From assembly GCF_039370165.1 (NCBI RefSeq), contig NZ_CP134991.1, positions 313,525 through 377,524 of the forward strand: a stretch of DNA of 64,000 nt, in the 5' to 3' direction. A program made the translations under genes and the position numbers. Numbering within the stretch: position 1 is the stretch's first letter; the number at the start of each line of letters is the position of its first letter. Of the stretch, positions 1 to 9,018 are shown in pieces. The notes beneath the pieces were generated by a model, which was not told the DNA's origin, searched no databases, and worked only from the letters and a program-made list of their open reading frames with translations. Source of the DNA: Buchnera aphidicola (Chaitoregma tattakana). Lineage in GTDB: Bacteria; Pseudomonadota; Gammaproteobacteria; Enterobacterales; Enterobacteriaceae.

Positions 1-2457
1 AAAAAAAAAAAAAAATACTACTGCTTATCTATGTTTCCATATCCATCAGGAAATTTACATATGGGGCATATTAGGAACTATACAATAAGTGATATAGTTG
101 CTAGATATTATAGAATGTTAAATAGAAATGTATTACATCCTATGGGATGGGATGCATTCGGATTACCTGCTGAAGAAGCCGCAACAAAAAATAATATAGA
201 ACCATACAAATGGACATATAAAAACATAAAATACATGAAGAAACAACTTCAATCTATGGGTTTTAGTTATGATTGGACTAAGGAAATTAATACATCAGAT
301 CCAAAATATTATAAATGGGAACAATACGTATTTCTAAAATTATATAAAAAAAAGATAACATATAAAAAAAAATCTTTGGTAAATTGGTGTGAATATGACA
401 ATACAGTTTTAGCAAACGAACAGGTAATAAACGGAAAGTGTTGGAGATGCCATAATATAGTCACAAAAAAAAGAATTAAACAATGGTTTATTAAAACTAA
501 AAAGTATGCAAAAAGATTACTAAAAGACATAAAATATTTGAAATACTGGCCTAAAAAAGTAATTTCAATGCAAAAAAAATGGATAGGTTATGAAAAAAAA
601 ATAAAATTCTTAATACAAATAAAAAATGAAAAAAAAATTTTTGTGTATACATCTAGAATAGATACATTATGTGGTGTAACATTCATAGCAATGTTTTATA
701 AAAACAAATTTATAAAAAATAAAATTAAAACACACACAATAATAAAACAAATTTTTCAAAAATGTAAAGAAAATAGAAATAAAAAAATTAAAAAATCATA
801 TAAAACTCATTTCTGTGCGATAAATCCTATTACAAAAAAAAATATTCCAATATGGATATTAAACTATTCAATAAGAAAAAACTTTAAAAAAAAAACTATA
901 ATAGCTTGTCCAGCTCATAACATAGAAGATTGGAAGTTTGCTAAAGAAAATAAAATAGAAATAATATTTGTAATAAAAAATAAAAAATTACAAAAAAATA
1001 ATATAATTAAAAAAAAACCTATTTTAAAAACTGGAATATTATATAATTCAACAAAAGAAATAAATGGATTAAATAGCAAAGATGCTATTAAAATAATTAT
1101 AAAAAAAATAAATGAAAATACAAAAGTATATATAAAAGACACATTTAGAATAAAAGATTGGAATATATCTAGACAAAGACAGTGGGGATGCCCTATACCT
1201 ATTGCCACTTTAGAAAATAAAAAAATAATATCTATACCACAAAAAAAATTACCAGTAGTATTAAATTATAAAATAGACAATAAAAAATTAAAAAAAGAAA
1301 TTATAATAAATGGTAAAAAAGCAATGTTAGAAAATGATACTTTTGACACATTTATGGAATCTTCTTGGTATTATATAAGATACACAAATCCAAAATATAA
1401 AAACAGTATGGCTGACCCTAAAGCTACATCATATTGGCTTCCTATAGACTTTTATATAGGTGGTATAGAGCATGCAACTATGCATTTAATATATTTTAGA
1501 TTATATTGTAAAATATTGAAAGATTTAAAAATAATTAATTTTAAAGAACCAGTAAAAAAATTGTTATGCCAAGGAATGGTACTATCTCACGCATTTTATA
1601 AATTTGTTAAAAAAGAAAAAGTGTGGATTTCTAGTGAAAAAGTTAAAATTATAAAAAATAATACTGGTAAAATTGTAAAAATAATAGATAGAAAAGATAA
1701 AACTAAAGTAAACTATTTTGGTCTGACCAAAATGTCAAAATCTAAAAATAATGGTGTAGAACCACTAAAAATAATAGAAAAATATGGAGCAGATTCACTA
1801 AGACTATTTATTACATTTGCCGCTCCTATTGAAGAATCTATGGAATGGAAAAATGAAGGTGTAAATGGTTCTTATAGATTTATAGTAAAAATATGGAACT
1901 TAAGCAATACATATTTAAAATATTATATAGATAAAATGTCAAAAATAAATAATAAAAAATTAAATGCAGAACAAAAAAAAGTCAGACAGAATGTTCACAA
2001 AACTATAGTAGTAGTATCAAATAATATGAAAGAAAAAAAATCTTTTCACACCTCTATAGCAAGTATAATGAAAATTACAAATATAATAGAAAAATTTTGT
2101 AAAAAAGAAAATTTATTAATAATAATTGAATCTATAGTCATAATACTAAAATTGCTTAATCCATTTATTCCACATATAATTTTTTACATTTTTAAAAAAT
2201 TTCATCTATTACATGAAATTAGAAATAAATGCTGGCCAAAGCCAGACCAACAAGCTATTTTAGAAAATACATATAAAATTGTTACTCAAATAAATGGAAA
2301 AAAAAGATATGTTTTTAAAATTAAAAAAAACACTAATAAAGATACAATTTTTTCAAAAGTTAAAAATAATAAATATATAAAAAAATACATTATTAACAAA
2401 AAAATAAAAAAAATAATATTTATACAAAACAAAATAATTAATATTGTTACTAACTAA
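1..2457 (+). CDS. leuS: Leucyl-tRNA synthetase, 5' end cut by the window edge
   Basis: Class I synthetase that charges tRNA-Leu in the cytoplasm. The frame stays open to base 1: codons before the ATG at 31 read five Lys, then YYCLS, which matches the E. coli protein just before its MLPYPSG motif, so the true start lies upstream. The HIGH motif is HMGH (nt 58-69), the zinc knuckle CWRC follows NWC, and KMSKSKNNG lies near nt 1729-1755. The editing (CP1) domain is present but degraded: TRPDT reads SRIDT, and the GTGAVM motif is replaced by a KKKTII stretch near nt 885-900; the Asp of HDxxD nearest the C-terminus remains. The catalytic body aligns well with E. coli. lptE, which follows leuS in E. 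coli, is absent and holA comes next. Confidence 0.97.
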   Translation, partial: KKKKKYYCLSMFPYPSGNLHMGHIRNYTISDIVARYYRMLNRNVLHPMGWDAFGLPAEEAATKNNIEPYKWTYKNIKYMKKQLQSMGFSYDWTKEINTSDPKYYKWEQYVFLKLYKKKITYKKKSLVNWCEYDNTVLANEQVINGKCWRCHNIVTKKRIKQWFIKTKKYAKRLLKDIKYLKYWPKKVISMQKKWIGYEKKIKFLIQIKNEKKIFVYTSRIDTLCGVTFIAMFYKNKFIKNKIKTHTIIKQIFQKCKENRNKKIKKSYKTHFCAINPITKKNIPIWILNYSIRKNFKKKTIIACPAHNIEDWKFAKENKIEIIFVIKNKKLQKNNIIKKKPILKTGILYNSTKEINGLNSKDAIKIIIKKINENTKVYIKDTFRIKDWNISRQRQWGCPIPIATLENKKIISIPQKKLPVVLNYKIDNKKLKKEIIINGKKAMLENDTFDTFMESSWYYIRYTNPKYKNSMADPKATSYWLPIDFYIGGIEHATMHLIYFRLYCKILKDLKIINFKEPVKKLLCQGMVLSHAFYKFVKKEKVWISSEKVKIIKNNTGKIVKIIDRKDKTKVNYFGLTKMSKSKNNGVEPLKIIEKYGADSLRLFITFAAPIEESMEWKNEGVNGSYRFIVKIWNLSNTYLKYYIDKMSKINNKKLNAEQKKVRQNVHKTIVVVSNNMKEKKSFHTSIASIMKITNIIEKFCKKENLLIIIESIVIILKLLNPFIPHIIFYIFKKFHLLHEIRNKCWPKPDQQAILENTYKIVTQINGKKRYVFKIKKNTNKDTIFSKVKNNKYIKKYIINKKIKKIIFIQNKIINIVTN

Positions 2458-2507
2458 AAAAACAAAAAAAATAAAAGAAAATTACATTATATATTTTAAA
2501 TTAAAAC

Positions 2508-3455
2508 ATGAAAAAAATATATTTAAAAAACGGTATTGACATAAAATTAGAGTCAAATACTTCTTTTTTTATAATAATAGAAAATGAAATATCTTTAGCA
2601 GAAGAAGCGACAAAAAAAATTTTAGAAGAAGCTAGAAAAAAAGAATTCGTATGCATAAAAAAAATTAATGTTAAAGAAAACAAAAAAAATTTTGAGTATT
2701 TTAACACTCAAAACTTTTTTTATAAAAAAAAAATTGTTTTAGTAAGCTTTTCTAATAAAGATATTTTTAACAATTTGACGAAACTAATAGAAAAAATAAA
2801 AAAAACAAAAAATCAAAAAATAGTAGTAATAATAAAACTAATAAAGATAAAAAATTTTAAATATGTAAATAAAATATTACAACTAATAAAAAAATATATA
2901 TTAATAAATTGTACAGCTAACAGTAATAAAGATGTTATAAACTGGATAGATTATAATGCTAAAAAAAATAAAACAAAGATAACAAAAAATGCTAAAAACT
3001 TATTATACTATCATTATAAAAATAACATTACTAAATTAACTCAAATAATATTACAATTTAAATTTATATTTAAAAACAAAAAAATTAATACGAAAAAAAT
3101 AGAAAAAATAATGTGTAATAATCAAAATTTTACATATAAAGAATTAGTACACATTTTTTTTACAAAAAATATAAAAAAAACTATACAAATAATAAACACA
3201 ATATACAAAGAAAAATATAATATTGAAAAAATAATAAAACAAATACATATCAAACTTCTAACCATAATATACTTAAGAAAAGAAAAAAAATATGAAATGA
3301 AATCTAAAAAAAACATAAAAATAAATATTTCTATAGAAAGGATGTACAAAATAATTCGTTATATAACAATTATAGAAATTAAAATTAAAAAAAACATAAA
3401 TATAAATTTTTGGAAACAGTTAAAAATTTTGTTATTAATAATAACAATGAAATAA
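2508..3455 (+). CDS. holA: DNA polymerase III delta subunit
   Basis: Clamp-loader subunit that opens the beta sliding clamp, working with the DnaX and delta-prime subunits. The product is 315 aa against about 343 in E. coli, and very Lys/Ile/Asn-rich. Recognition rests on position after leuS, on length, and on weak colinearity with E. coli HolA: an N-terminal segment resembling YLLLGNDPLLLQE, a middle segment like LCYCYEGNLLALAQALERL (here YYHYKNNITKLTQIILQF), and a C-terminal helical domain. The Walker A residues are absent, as is normal for delta. It is followed 4 nt later by tusA, so the two are probably cotranscribed. Confidence 0.85.
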   Translation: MKKIYLKNGIDIKLESNTSFFIIIENEISLAEEATKKILEEARKKEFVCIKKINVKENKKNFEYFNTQNFFYKKKIVLVSFSNKDIFNNLTKLIEKIKKTKNQKIVVIIKLIKIKNFKYVNKILQLIKKYILINCTANSNKDVINWIDYNAKKNKTKITKNAKNLLYYHYKNNITKLTQIILQFKFIFKNKKINTKKIEKIMCNNQNFTYKELVHIFFTKNIKKTIQIINTIYKEKYNIEKIIKQIHIKLLTIIYLRKEKKYEMKSKKNIKINISIERMYKIIRYITIIEIKIKKNININFWKQLKILLLIITMK

Positions 3456-3459
3456 AAAT

Positions 3460-3687
3460 ATGAAAATATATAAAAATATCTTAGATTTACGAAAATACAA
3501 ATGTCCTGATTCAATATTTTTTTTAAGAAAAAAAATTAGAAACATGAAAAAAAAAGAACTTATACTATTAATAACAAACGATCCATCAACTAAATGGGAC
3601 GTTCCTAATTTTTGCGTTTTTATGAATCATAAAATAATAGATAAATATATATTAGTAACACCGTTTAAATATCTATTAGAAAAATAA
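3460..3687 (+). CDS. tusA: TusA sulfurtransferase
   Basis: Small sulfur carrier that takes persulfide from IscS and passes it to TusBCD-TusE for 2-thiolation of the wobble uridine in Lys, Glu and Gln tRNAs. The product is 75 aa against 81 in E. coli. It matches TusA throughout: DLRKYKCPDS near residue 10-19 (E. coli DALGLRCPEP), then NDPSTKWDVPNFCVFM (DDPATTRDIPGFCTFM) and a C-terminal PFKYLLEK. The active-site Cys is kept but the usual CPxP reads CPDS, so the second Pro is lost. The partner gene tusE is also in this window (19349). Confidence 0.93.
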   Translation: MKIYKNILDLRKYKCPDSIFFLRKKIRNMKKKELILLITNDPSTKWDVPNFCVFMNHKIIDKYILVTPFKYLLEK

Positions 3688-3713
3688 ACTCAAACTTTTT
3701 TAAAAATTTCCTT

Positions 3714-4835
3714 TTATAATTTTATTAAGATATTTAACATCCTTCTTAAAGGCTCTGATGCCCCCCAAAGAAGCTGATCTCCTATAGAGAAAACTGTAAT
3801 ATAACTTTTTCCAAAAGAAGAGAATCTAATTCGACCTAAAAGTATCTTTAAAGTACCAGAAACCATAGATGGAGTTAAATATCTAATAGTACTATATTTA
3901 TCATTATCAACAATTTCAGTCCACTTATTATGATTCAATAATATACTTTTAATTTCTGATAGATTAATTATTTTATTTAATTCTATTAAAAAAGACTGAC
4001 TGTGACATCGAAAAGTACTTATTCGTACACACATACTATCTATAATAACCTCTTCGTCTGTTTTTAAATTTAATATTTTATTAGTTTCAAACTGTCCTTT
4101 AACTTCTTCTTTGCTCTTTCCATCATTATTATCTGAATCTATCCACGGTATCAAATTACCAGCTAAAGGCGTGTCATTAAATAATCTAAAACTATTTCTA
4201 GATTTTAATAAAGAAGTAATGACACTCTCTATTTTTAATATAGAAATATTATTTTTTTTAAGATCATCTTTTACACTATTATGCAATACCCCCATTTCTA
4301 ACAACAATTTTTTAATATAACTAGATCCAGCTCCTGATACCGCTTGATATGTAGATACAAAAATTCTTTTAATTAAATTATTATCAAAAAGCCCGCCTAG
4401 AGCCATAAGCATTAAGCTAACTGTACAATTTCCACCAACAAAAGTTCTACATCCATTTTCTATACTTTGCATTATAAAATTATAGTTTACTGGATCCAAT
4501 ACTATTATAGCGCTTTTATGCATTCTTAGATAAGATGATGCATCTATCCAAAAACCAGTCCATCCTAATTTTTTTAAATTGAAATATACCTTTTTAGTAT
4601 ACTCACTTCCTTGACAAGTTAATATAATATCCATTTCTATTAACTTTTGTAAATCATATGCATTTTCTAAAATTCCAAACTTTGTGTTATTTATTTTAGG
4701 ACCATTATGACCTACTTGTGAAGTAGTAAAAAATTTTATATTTAACTTAGATAAATCTTTTTTAAAAATCATTCTATTTAATAAAACTGATCCAACTAAA
4801 CCTCTCCAACCCACAAAACCTACTTTTTTTTTCAT
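3714..4835 (-). CDS. asd: Aspartate-semialdehyde dehydrogenase
   Basis: Makes aspartate semialdehyde from aspartyl phosphate with NADPH, the branch point for lysine, diaminopimelate, threonine and methionine. The product is 373 aa (E. coli 367). It has the N-terminal nucleotide-binding motif GFVGWRGLVGSVL, the active-site Cys in GGNCTVSLM (about residue 137), the PLAGNLIPWID segment, and the C-terminal GDQLLWGASEPLRRML. All catalytic landmarks are present and the frame is intact. It converges on tusA and diverges from yhgN, which is also its neighbour in E. coli. Supplying amino-acid precursors fits a nutritional endosymbiont. Confidence 0.98.
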   Translation of the reverse strand: MKKKVGFVGWRGLVGSVLLNRMIFKKDLSKLNIKFFTTSQVGHNGPKINNTKFGILENAYDLQKLIEMDIILTCQGSEYTKKVYFNLKKLGWTGFWIDASSYLRMHKSAIIVLDPVNYNFIMQSIENGCRTFVGGNCTVSLMLMALGGLFDNNLIKRIFVSTYQAVSGAGSSYIKKLLLEMGVLHNSVKDDLKKNNISILKIESVITSLLKSRNSFRLFNDTPLAGNLIPWIDSDNNDGKSKEEVKGQFETNKILNLKTDEEVIIDSMCVRISTFRCHSQSFLIELNKIINLSEIKSILLNHNKWTEIVDNDKYSTIRYLTPSMVSGTLKILLGRIRFSSFGKSYITVFSIGDQLLWGASEPLRRMLNILIKL

Positions 4836-5172
4836 ATAATTCCTTATATTTTAAAACATTATATTAACAAAATATTACATAAAAAAAGTTAATACAACAA
4901 AAATAATAAAAAACAGTTTTTAAATAAATTTATTAATATAATAAACTAAATAACATAAAAAATATAATAAAAATTTTCTGTATATTAACCATATTATTAA
5001 ATAATAAAAACATTTATAAAAATTTAATAAAAATGTTTAATTTTAAAAATAAATAATATATATTGTTTTGTAATAAAAAAATAATATATTCCTAATAAAA
5101 TTATTTTTATAAATATATAAAAATTTTTATAAAAAAAAAGTCAAATATTTTTGTAAAATTCATAAGGAAAAA
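4836..5172. other. Intergenic region between divergent asd and yhgN
   Basis: This 337-base stretch is almost pure A/T with no open frame, tRNA or GC-rich hairpin. It must hold the promoters of both divergent genes, but I see no convincing -35/-10 pair on either strand. An 8-bp inverted repeat (5008-5015 with 5031-5038) is the only structure noted and may be chance in such biased sequence. An AGGA Shine-Dalgarno core stands just before the yhgN start. It may be the eroded remains of a lost gene. Confidence 0.5.
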
Positions 5173-5769
5173 ATGAACAAAATAATTTCTAATACAATAT
5201 TGTTAATATTAATAATGGATCCATTAGGTAATCTCCCTGTCTTTATGTCAATTTTAAAAAAGTTTAAAACAAAAAGAAAGAAAAAAATATTAATAAGAGA
5301 AATGTTAATAGCTTTAGTTATAATGTTACTATTTTTATTTAGTGGAGGGAAAATACTATCTTATCTAAATTTAAAAACACAAATAGTGTCTATATCAGGT
5401 GGAATAATATTATTTCTTATAGCCATAAAAATGATTTTTCCCAATGTAAATAACAATTTAGAAAAAGACATCTTAAAAGATAATGAACCGTTTTTAGTTC
5501 CATTAGCAATACCATTAATTGCTGGCCCTTCTATATTAGCTACACTAATGCTTTTATCAAAACAATATCAAAATCAAAAAATAATGTTAATAATTCCTTT
5601 AATAATAGCGTGGAGTTTTAGTTTATTTATATTGTTGTCATCTGAAATTTTTATTAAATTATTTGGAGAAAATGTAGTGAATGCATTAGAAAAATTGATG
5701 GGAATAATATTAATAATGCTATCTACACAAATGTTTTTAGAAGGAATAAAATCATGGTTTAATATATAA
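5173..5769 (+). CDS. yhgN: MarC-family integral membrane protein YhgN
   Basis: Inner-membrane protein of the MarC family with no firmly established substrate. The product is 198 aa (E. coli YhgN 197) and aligns end to end: LLILIMDPLGNLPVFMS at the N-terminus, SISGGIILFLIAIKMIFP in the middle, PLAIPLIAGPSILATLMLLS, and GIILIMLSTQMFLEGI at the C-terminus. It is strongly hydrophobic, with about six membrane segments. An AAGGA ribosome-binding site precedes the ATG. It sits back to back with asd as in E. coli. Its retention suggests a useful transport or membrane role, but the function is unknown. Confidence 0.95.
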   Translation: MNKIISNTILLILIMDPLGNLPVFMSILKKFKTKRKKKILIREMLIALVIMLLFLFSGGKILSYLNLKTQIVSISGGIILFLIAIKMIFPNVNNNLEKDILKDNEPFLVPLAIPLIAGPSILATLMLLSKQYQNQKIMLIIPLIIAWSFSLFILLSSEIFIKLFGENVVNALEKLMGIILIMLSTQMFLEGIKSWFNI

Positions 5770-5842
5770 TTAAATTTATACAAATTTAGAAAAAAATGAA
5801 TAAAAAACAAAATAACTATATAAAAAATTAAATAAAAAACAA

Positions 5843-7003
5843 ATGAAAAAAATAACAGACATAAACATATATAAAAAAAAAATAATTATAAGAAATGATT
5901 TTAATGTTTCTATAATAAAAAATAAGATAATATCTAGTGAAAGAATAGACAGATCTATTCCAACAATAGAATATGCTATAAAAAATCAAGCAAAAATAAT
6001 CTTAATGTCACATTTTGGAAGACCAAACGAAGGTAAATTTGAAAAAAAATATTCATTATTACCAATTTTTAAATATTTAAAAAAAAAGATACAACACACA
6101 AAAATAATATTTAAAAACAATATAAATGATCCTATAAAAATTAAATATGGTGAAATTTGTCTTTTGGAAAATGTAAGATTTAATATAGGAGAAACATCAA
6201 ATTCTAAAACTCTTTCTAAAAAATATGCAACATTATGTGATATTTTTGTTATGGATGCTTTTGGAAGCGCTCATAGAATGCACTCTTCTACCTATGGAAT
6301 AGCAAAATATGTTAAAAAATGTTGTTTTGGAAAACTATTAATATCAGAAGTAAATTCAATAAATAAAATATTAAAAAATCCAAATCGACCATTAGTATCT
6401 GTAATAGGAGGATCAAAAATTTCTACAAAGTTCGACCTTTTAAAAACTCTAGGAAAGATATCAGATAAAGTAATTTTAGGAGGGGGAATAGCTAACACAT
6501 TTATAGCAATAAATCATAATGTAGGAAAATCTTTGCATGAAAAAAAATTTATAAAAGAAGCAAAAAAGCTATTAAAAAAATTTAACTTTTTTATTCCAAT
6601 AGATTCACGAGTTGGAAAAAGCTTTTCTAATGAAACAAATGTTATTAACAAATCAGTTTCAAATATTAAAAATGATGAAGAAATTATGGACATAGGTATA
6701 GAATCAGAAAAAAAAATAAGTTATATATTAAAAAAAGCTAAAACTATTGTATGGAATGGACCAGTAGGTGTATTCGAATTTTCTAATTTTAGAAAAGGAA
6801 CAGAATTAGTAGCTAAATCTATTTCTAAAAGTAATGCATTTTCTATAGCAGGAGGAGGAGATACTCTTGCAATAATAGATATTTTAAAAATAAAAAAAAA
6901 TATTTCATATATTTCTACCGGAGGTGGAGCTTTTTTAAAATTTTTAGTAAACGGCACTTTACCAATAATAAATTTAATAAAAAAACTTAAAAAAAAAAAA
7001 TAG
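5843..7003 (+). CDS. pgk: Phosphoglycerate kinase
   Basis: Glycolytic enzyme that moves phosphate from 1,3-bisphosphoglycerate to ADP. The product is 386 aa, the E. coli length. Visible motifs are the N-terminal RNDFNV, SHFGRPNEGK, LENVRFN, DAFGSAHR, the nucleotide-site GGSKISTK, WNGPVGVFEF, and the C-terminal GGGDT and STGGGAF. The last codons are a run of 12 A (6989-7000) just before the TAG stop. It is followed 13 nt later by fbaA, as in E. coli, where epd-pgk-fbaA form an operon. epd is missing here. Confidence 0.98.
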   Translation: MKKITDINIYKKKIIIRNDFNVSIIKNKIISSERIDRSIPTIEYAIKNQAKIILMSHFGRPNEGKFEKKYSLLPIFKYLKKKIQHTKIIFKNNINDPIKIKYGEICLLENVRFNIGETSNSKTLSKKYATLCDIFVMDAFGSAHRMHSSTYGIAKYVKKCCFGKLLISEVNSINKILKNPNRPLVSVIGGSKISTKFDLLKTLGKISDKVILGGGIANTFIAINHNVGKSLHEKKFIKEAKKLLKKFNFFIPIDSRVGKSFSNETNVINKSVSNIKNDEEIMDIGIESEKKISYILKKAKTIVWNGPVGVFEFSNFRKGTELVAKSISKSNAFSIAGGGDTLAIIDILKIKKNISYISTGGGAFLKFLVNGTLPIINLIKKLKKKK

Positions 7004-7016
7004 GGGTACAACAATT

Positions 7017-8138
7017 TTGAAAAATTTATTTAAAAATATTAAACATGGTGTAATTTCTGCTTCAGAAACTAAAAAAATATTTAAAATTGCTAAAAAAAAT
7101 CACTTTGCTATACCAGCAATAAACTGTTGTAGTTTTAACACTATAAATGCTTCTTTAGAAGCAGCACAAGTAATAAATTCTCCTATAATAATACAGTTTT
7201 CATATACAGGATCATCATTTTTTATAGGAAAAAATATTAAAATTAAAGATTTACATAAAAAATCTATTTTAGGAGCTACAATAGCTGCTAAATATGTTCA
7301 TATAATTTCTAAATTTTATAAAATACCAGTAATATTACATACAGACCATTGTCATAAAAGCATATTACCATGGTTAGATGGTTTAATATTAGAAGATAAA
7401 AAATTTTTTAAAAAAAACGGAATCTCTTTGTTCACTTCTCATATGATAGATTTATCCAAAGAAAATATAAAAAGTAATATAAAAATATGTTCTAAATATC
7501 TAAAAAAAATTAAGGATATAAATATAATTCTAGAAATAGAGTTAGGATGTACCGGAGGCGAAGAAGACGGTATAGATAATACAAAAATATTAAAAAAACA
7601 TCTGTATACAAAGCCAAAAGAAATATCATATGCATATAAAAAATTAAAAAAAATTAGTAACTTTTTTACAATTGCTGCATCTTTTGGAAATGTACACGGA
7701 GTGTATTATAGTAGTCACATAAAGTTAAAACCTAAAATTCTACAAGAATCTCAAAAATATATAAGTAAAAAATATAATTTAGATAAAAAACCTATAGATT
7801 TTGTTTTCCATGGAGGATCCGGGACAAAAAAAAATATAATAAAAGAATCTATATCATATGGTGTAGTAAAAATAAATGTAGATACTGATATACAATGGCA
7901 CGCATGGAAGGGGATATTAGAATTCTATAAAAAAAATAAAAACTATTTAAAAAGTCAATTAGGAAACCACAAAAATAAAAAGAGCCCAAACAAAAAATAT
8001 TATGATCCTAGAAATTGGATAAGATCATCAGAAATATGTATAGTAAAAAAAATTAAATCAATATTTAAAGATTTAAACGCAATTAATATATTAAAAAATA
8101 ATATATATAAAAAAAATTATTCCAAAAACAAACAATAG
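7017..8138 (+). CDS. fbaA: Class II fructose-bisphosphate aldolase
   Basis: Zinc-dependent aldolase that interconverts fructose 1,6-bisphosphate with DHAP and glyceraldehyde 3-phosphate. The product is 373 aa (E. coli 359). Zinc ligands and active-site motifs are seen in LHTDHC, EIELGCTGGEEDG, GNVHGVY and FHGGSGT. The start is TTG at 7017: there is no ATG in frame upstream, the residues that follow (KNLFKNIKHGVIS) line up with the E. coli N-terminus, and AGGGG at 7002-7006 gives a 10-nt spacing. Part of a pgk-fbaA-mscS-recC-recB-recD same-strand run. Confidence 0.96.
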   Translation: MKNLFKNIKHGVISASETKKIFKIAKKNHFAIPAINCCSFNTINASLEAAQVINSPIIIQFSYTGSSFFIGKNIKIKDLHKKSILGATIAAKYVHIISKFYKIPVILHTDHCHKSILPWLDGLILEDKKFFKKNGISLFTSHMIDLSKENIKSNIKICSKYLKKIKDINIILEIELGCTGGEEDGIDNTKILKKHLYTKPKEISYAYKKLKKISNFFTIAASFGNVHGVYYSSHIKLKPKILQESQKYISKKYNLDKKPIDFVFHGGSGTKKNIIKESISYGVVKINVDTDIQWHAWKGILEFYKKNKNYLKSQLGNHKNKKSPNKKYYDPRNWIRSSEICIVKKIKSIFKDLNAINILKNNIYKKNYSKNKQ

Positions 8139-8153
8139 GCATATATAAAAACA

Positions 8154-9011
8154 ATGAATAATTTTAATGTAGTAAAAGATATTCATCATGCTGGAAATTG
8201 GATAATAAGAAACCAAGAACTAGTTCTAAGTTATATAATAAATTTTATTTCATCTATAATAATATTTACAACAGGAACTTTTATTGCTGGAATAATATCA
8301 AAAGGAATAAATAAAGTGTTAACAGCAAGATCTATAGATGTTACAATTTCTAATTTTTTTTCTGCTGTAATTAGATACATAATAATAACATTTTCTTTAA
8401 TAGCTGCTTTAGGTTGTATTGGGGTACAAACTACTTCTGTAATAGCAATATTAGGAGCAACTGGTATGGCAATTGGTCTTGCGCTACAAGGATCTTTATC
8501 AAATTTTGCAGCAGGAGTACTGTTAGTTACGTTAAGACCATTAAAAACAGGAGAATATGTAGATTTAGGAAGCGCTTCTGGAACAGTTTTGAACATACAT
8601 ATATTTTATACAACACTAAGAACACTAGATGGGAAAATTGCTATAGTTCCAAATGGTAAAATAGTGTCTGGGAACATAATAAACTATTCTAGAGAACCAG
8701 CTAGAAGAAACGAATTTAACATTAGTGTTTCATATAAAACAGATATAGACTTTGCAATAAAAGTATTAAGAGAAGTTATAAATAATGAAGAAAGAGTTTT
8801 AAAAGATAGAGATATCATTGTAGGATTATCAGAACTCGCTCCGTCTTCTATAAACTTTATAATAAGATGTTGGAGTAATACAAGCGAATTAAACTCAGTA
8901 TATTGGGATCTTATGGCAAAGTTTAAAAAATCTTTAGATAAAAACAAAATTTCAATACCATATCCACAGATTGATATAAATATTTATAAAAAATATGAAA
9001 CTAAAAAATAA
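8154..9011 (+). CDS. mscS: Small-conductance mechanosensitive channel MscS
   Basis: Homoheptameric inner-membrane valve that opens on membrane tension and releases solutes during osmotic downshock. The product is 285 aa (E. coli 286) and nearly colinear: three N-terminal membrane segments, the Gly/Ala-rich pore helix GATGMAIGLALQGSLSNFA near residues 101-119, then the beta domain (GEYVDLG, GTVLNIHIF, NGKIVSGNIINYSREP) and the alpha/beta cage ending in SIPYPQIDIN. In E. coli mscS also follows fbaA. A full-length channel suggests the cell still faces osmotic changes inside its host. Confidence 0.97.
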   Translation: MNNFNVVKDIHHAGNWIIRNQELVLSYIINFISSIIIFTTGTFIAGIISKGINKVLTARSIDVTISNFFSAVIRYIIITFSLIAALGCIGVQTTSVIAILGATGMAIGLALQGSLSNFAAGVLLVTLRPLKTGEYVDLGSASGTVLNIHIFYTTLRTLDGKIAIVPNGKIVSGNIINYSREPARRNEFNISVSYKTDIDFAIKVLREVINNEERVLKDRDIIVGLSELAPSSINFIIRCWSNTSELNSVYWDLMAKFKKSLDKNKISIPYPQIDINIYKKYETKK

Positions 9012-9018
9012 TAAAGTT

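Noticed and set aside
8231..8596. 121-codon frame antisense to mscS, and similar long frames opposite recD, clpX, mdlA, tuf and other genes
   Set aside because: Low-GC coding sequence gives open antisense frames; none has a recognisable domain and each lies on a confidently named gene.
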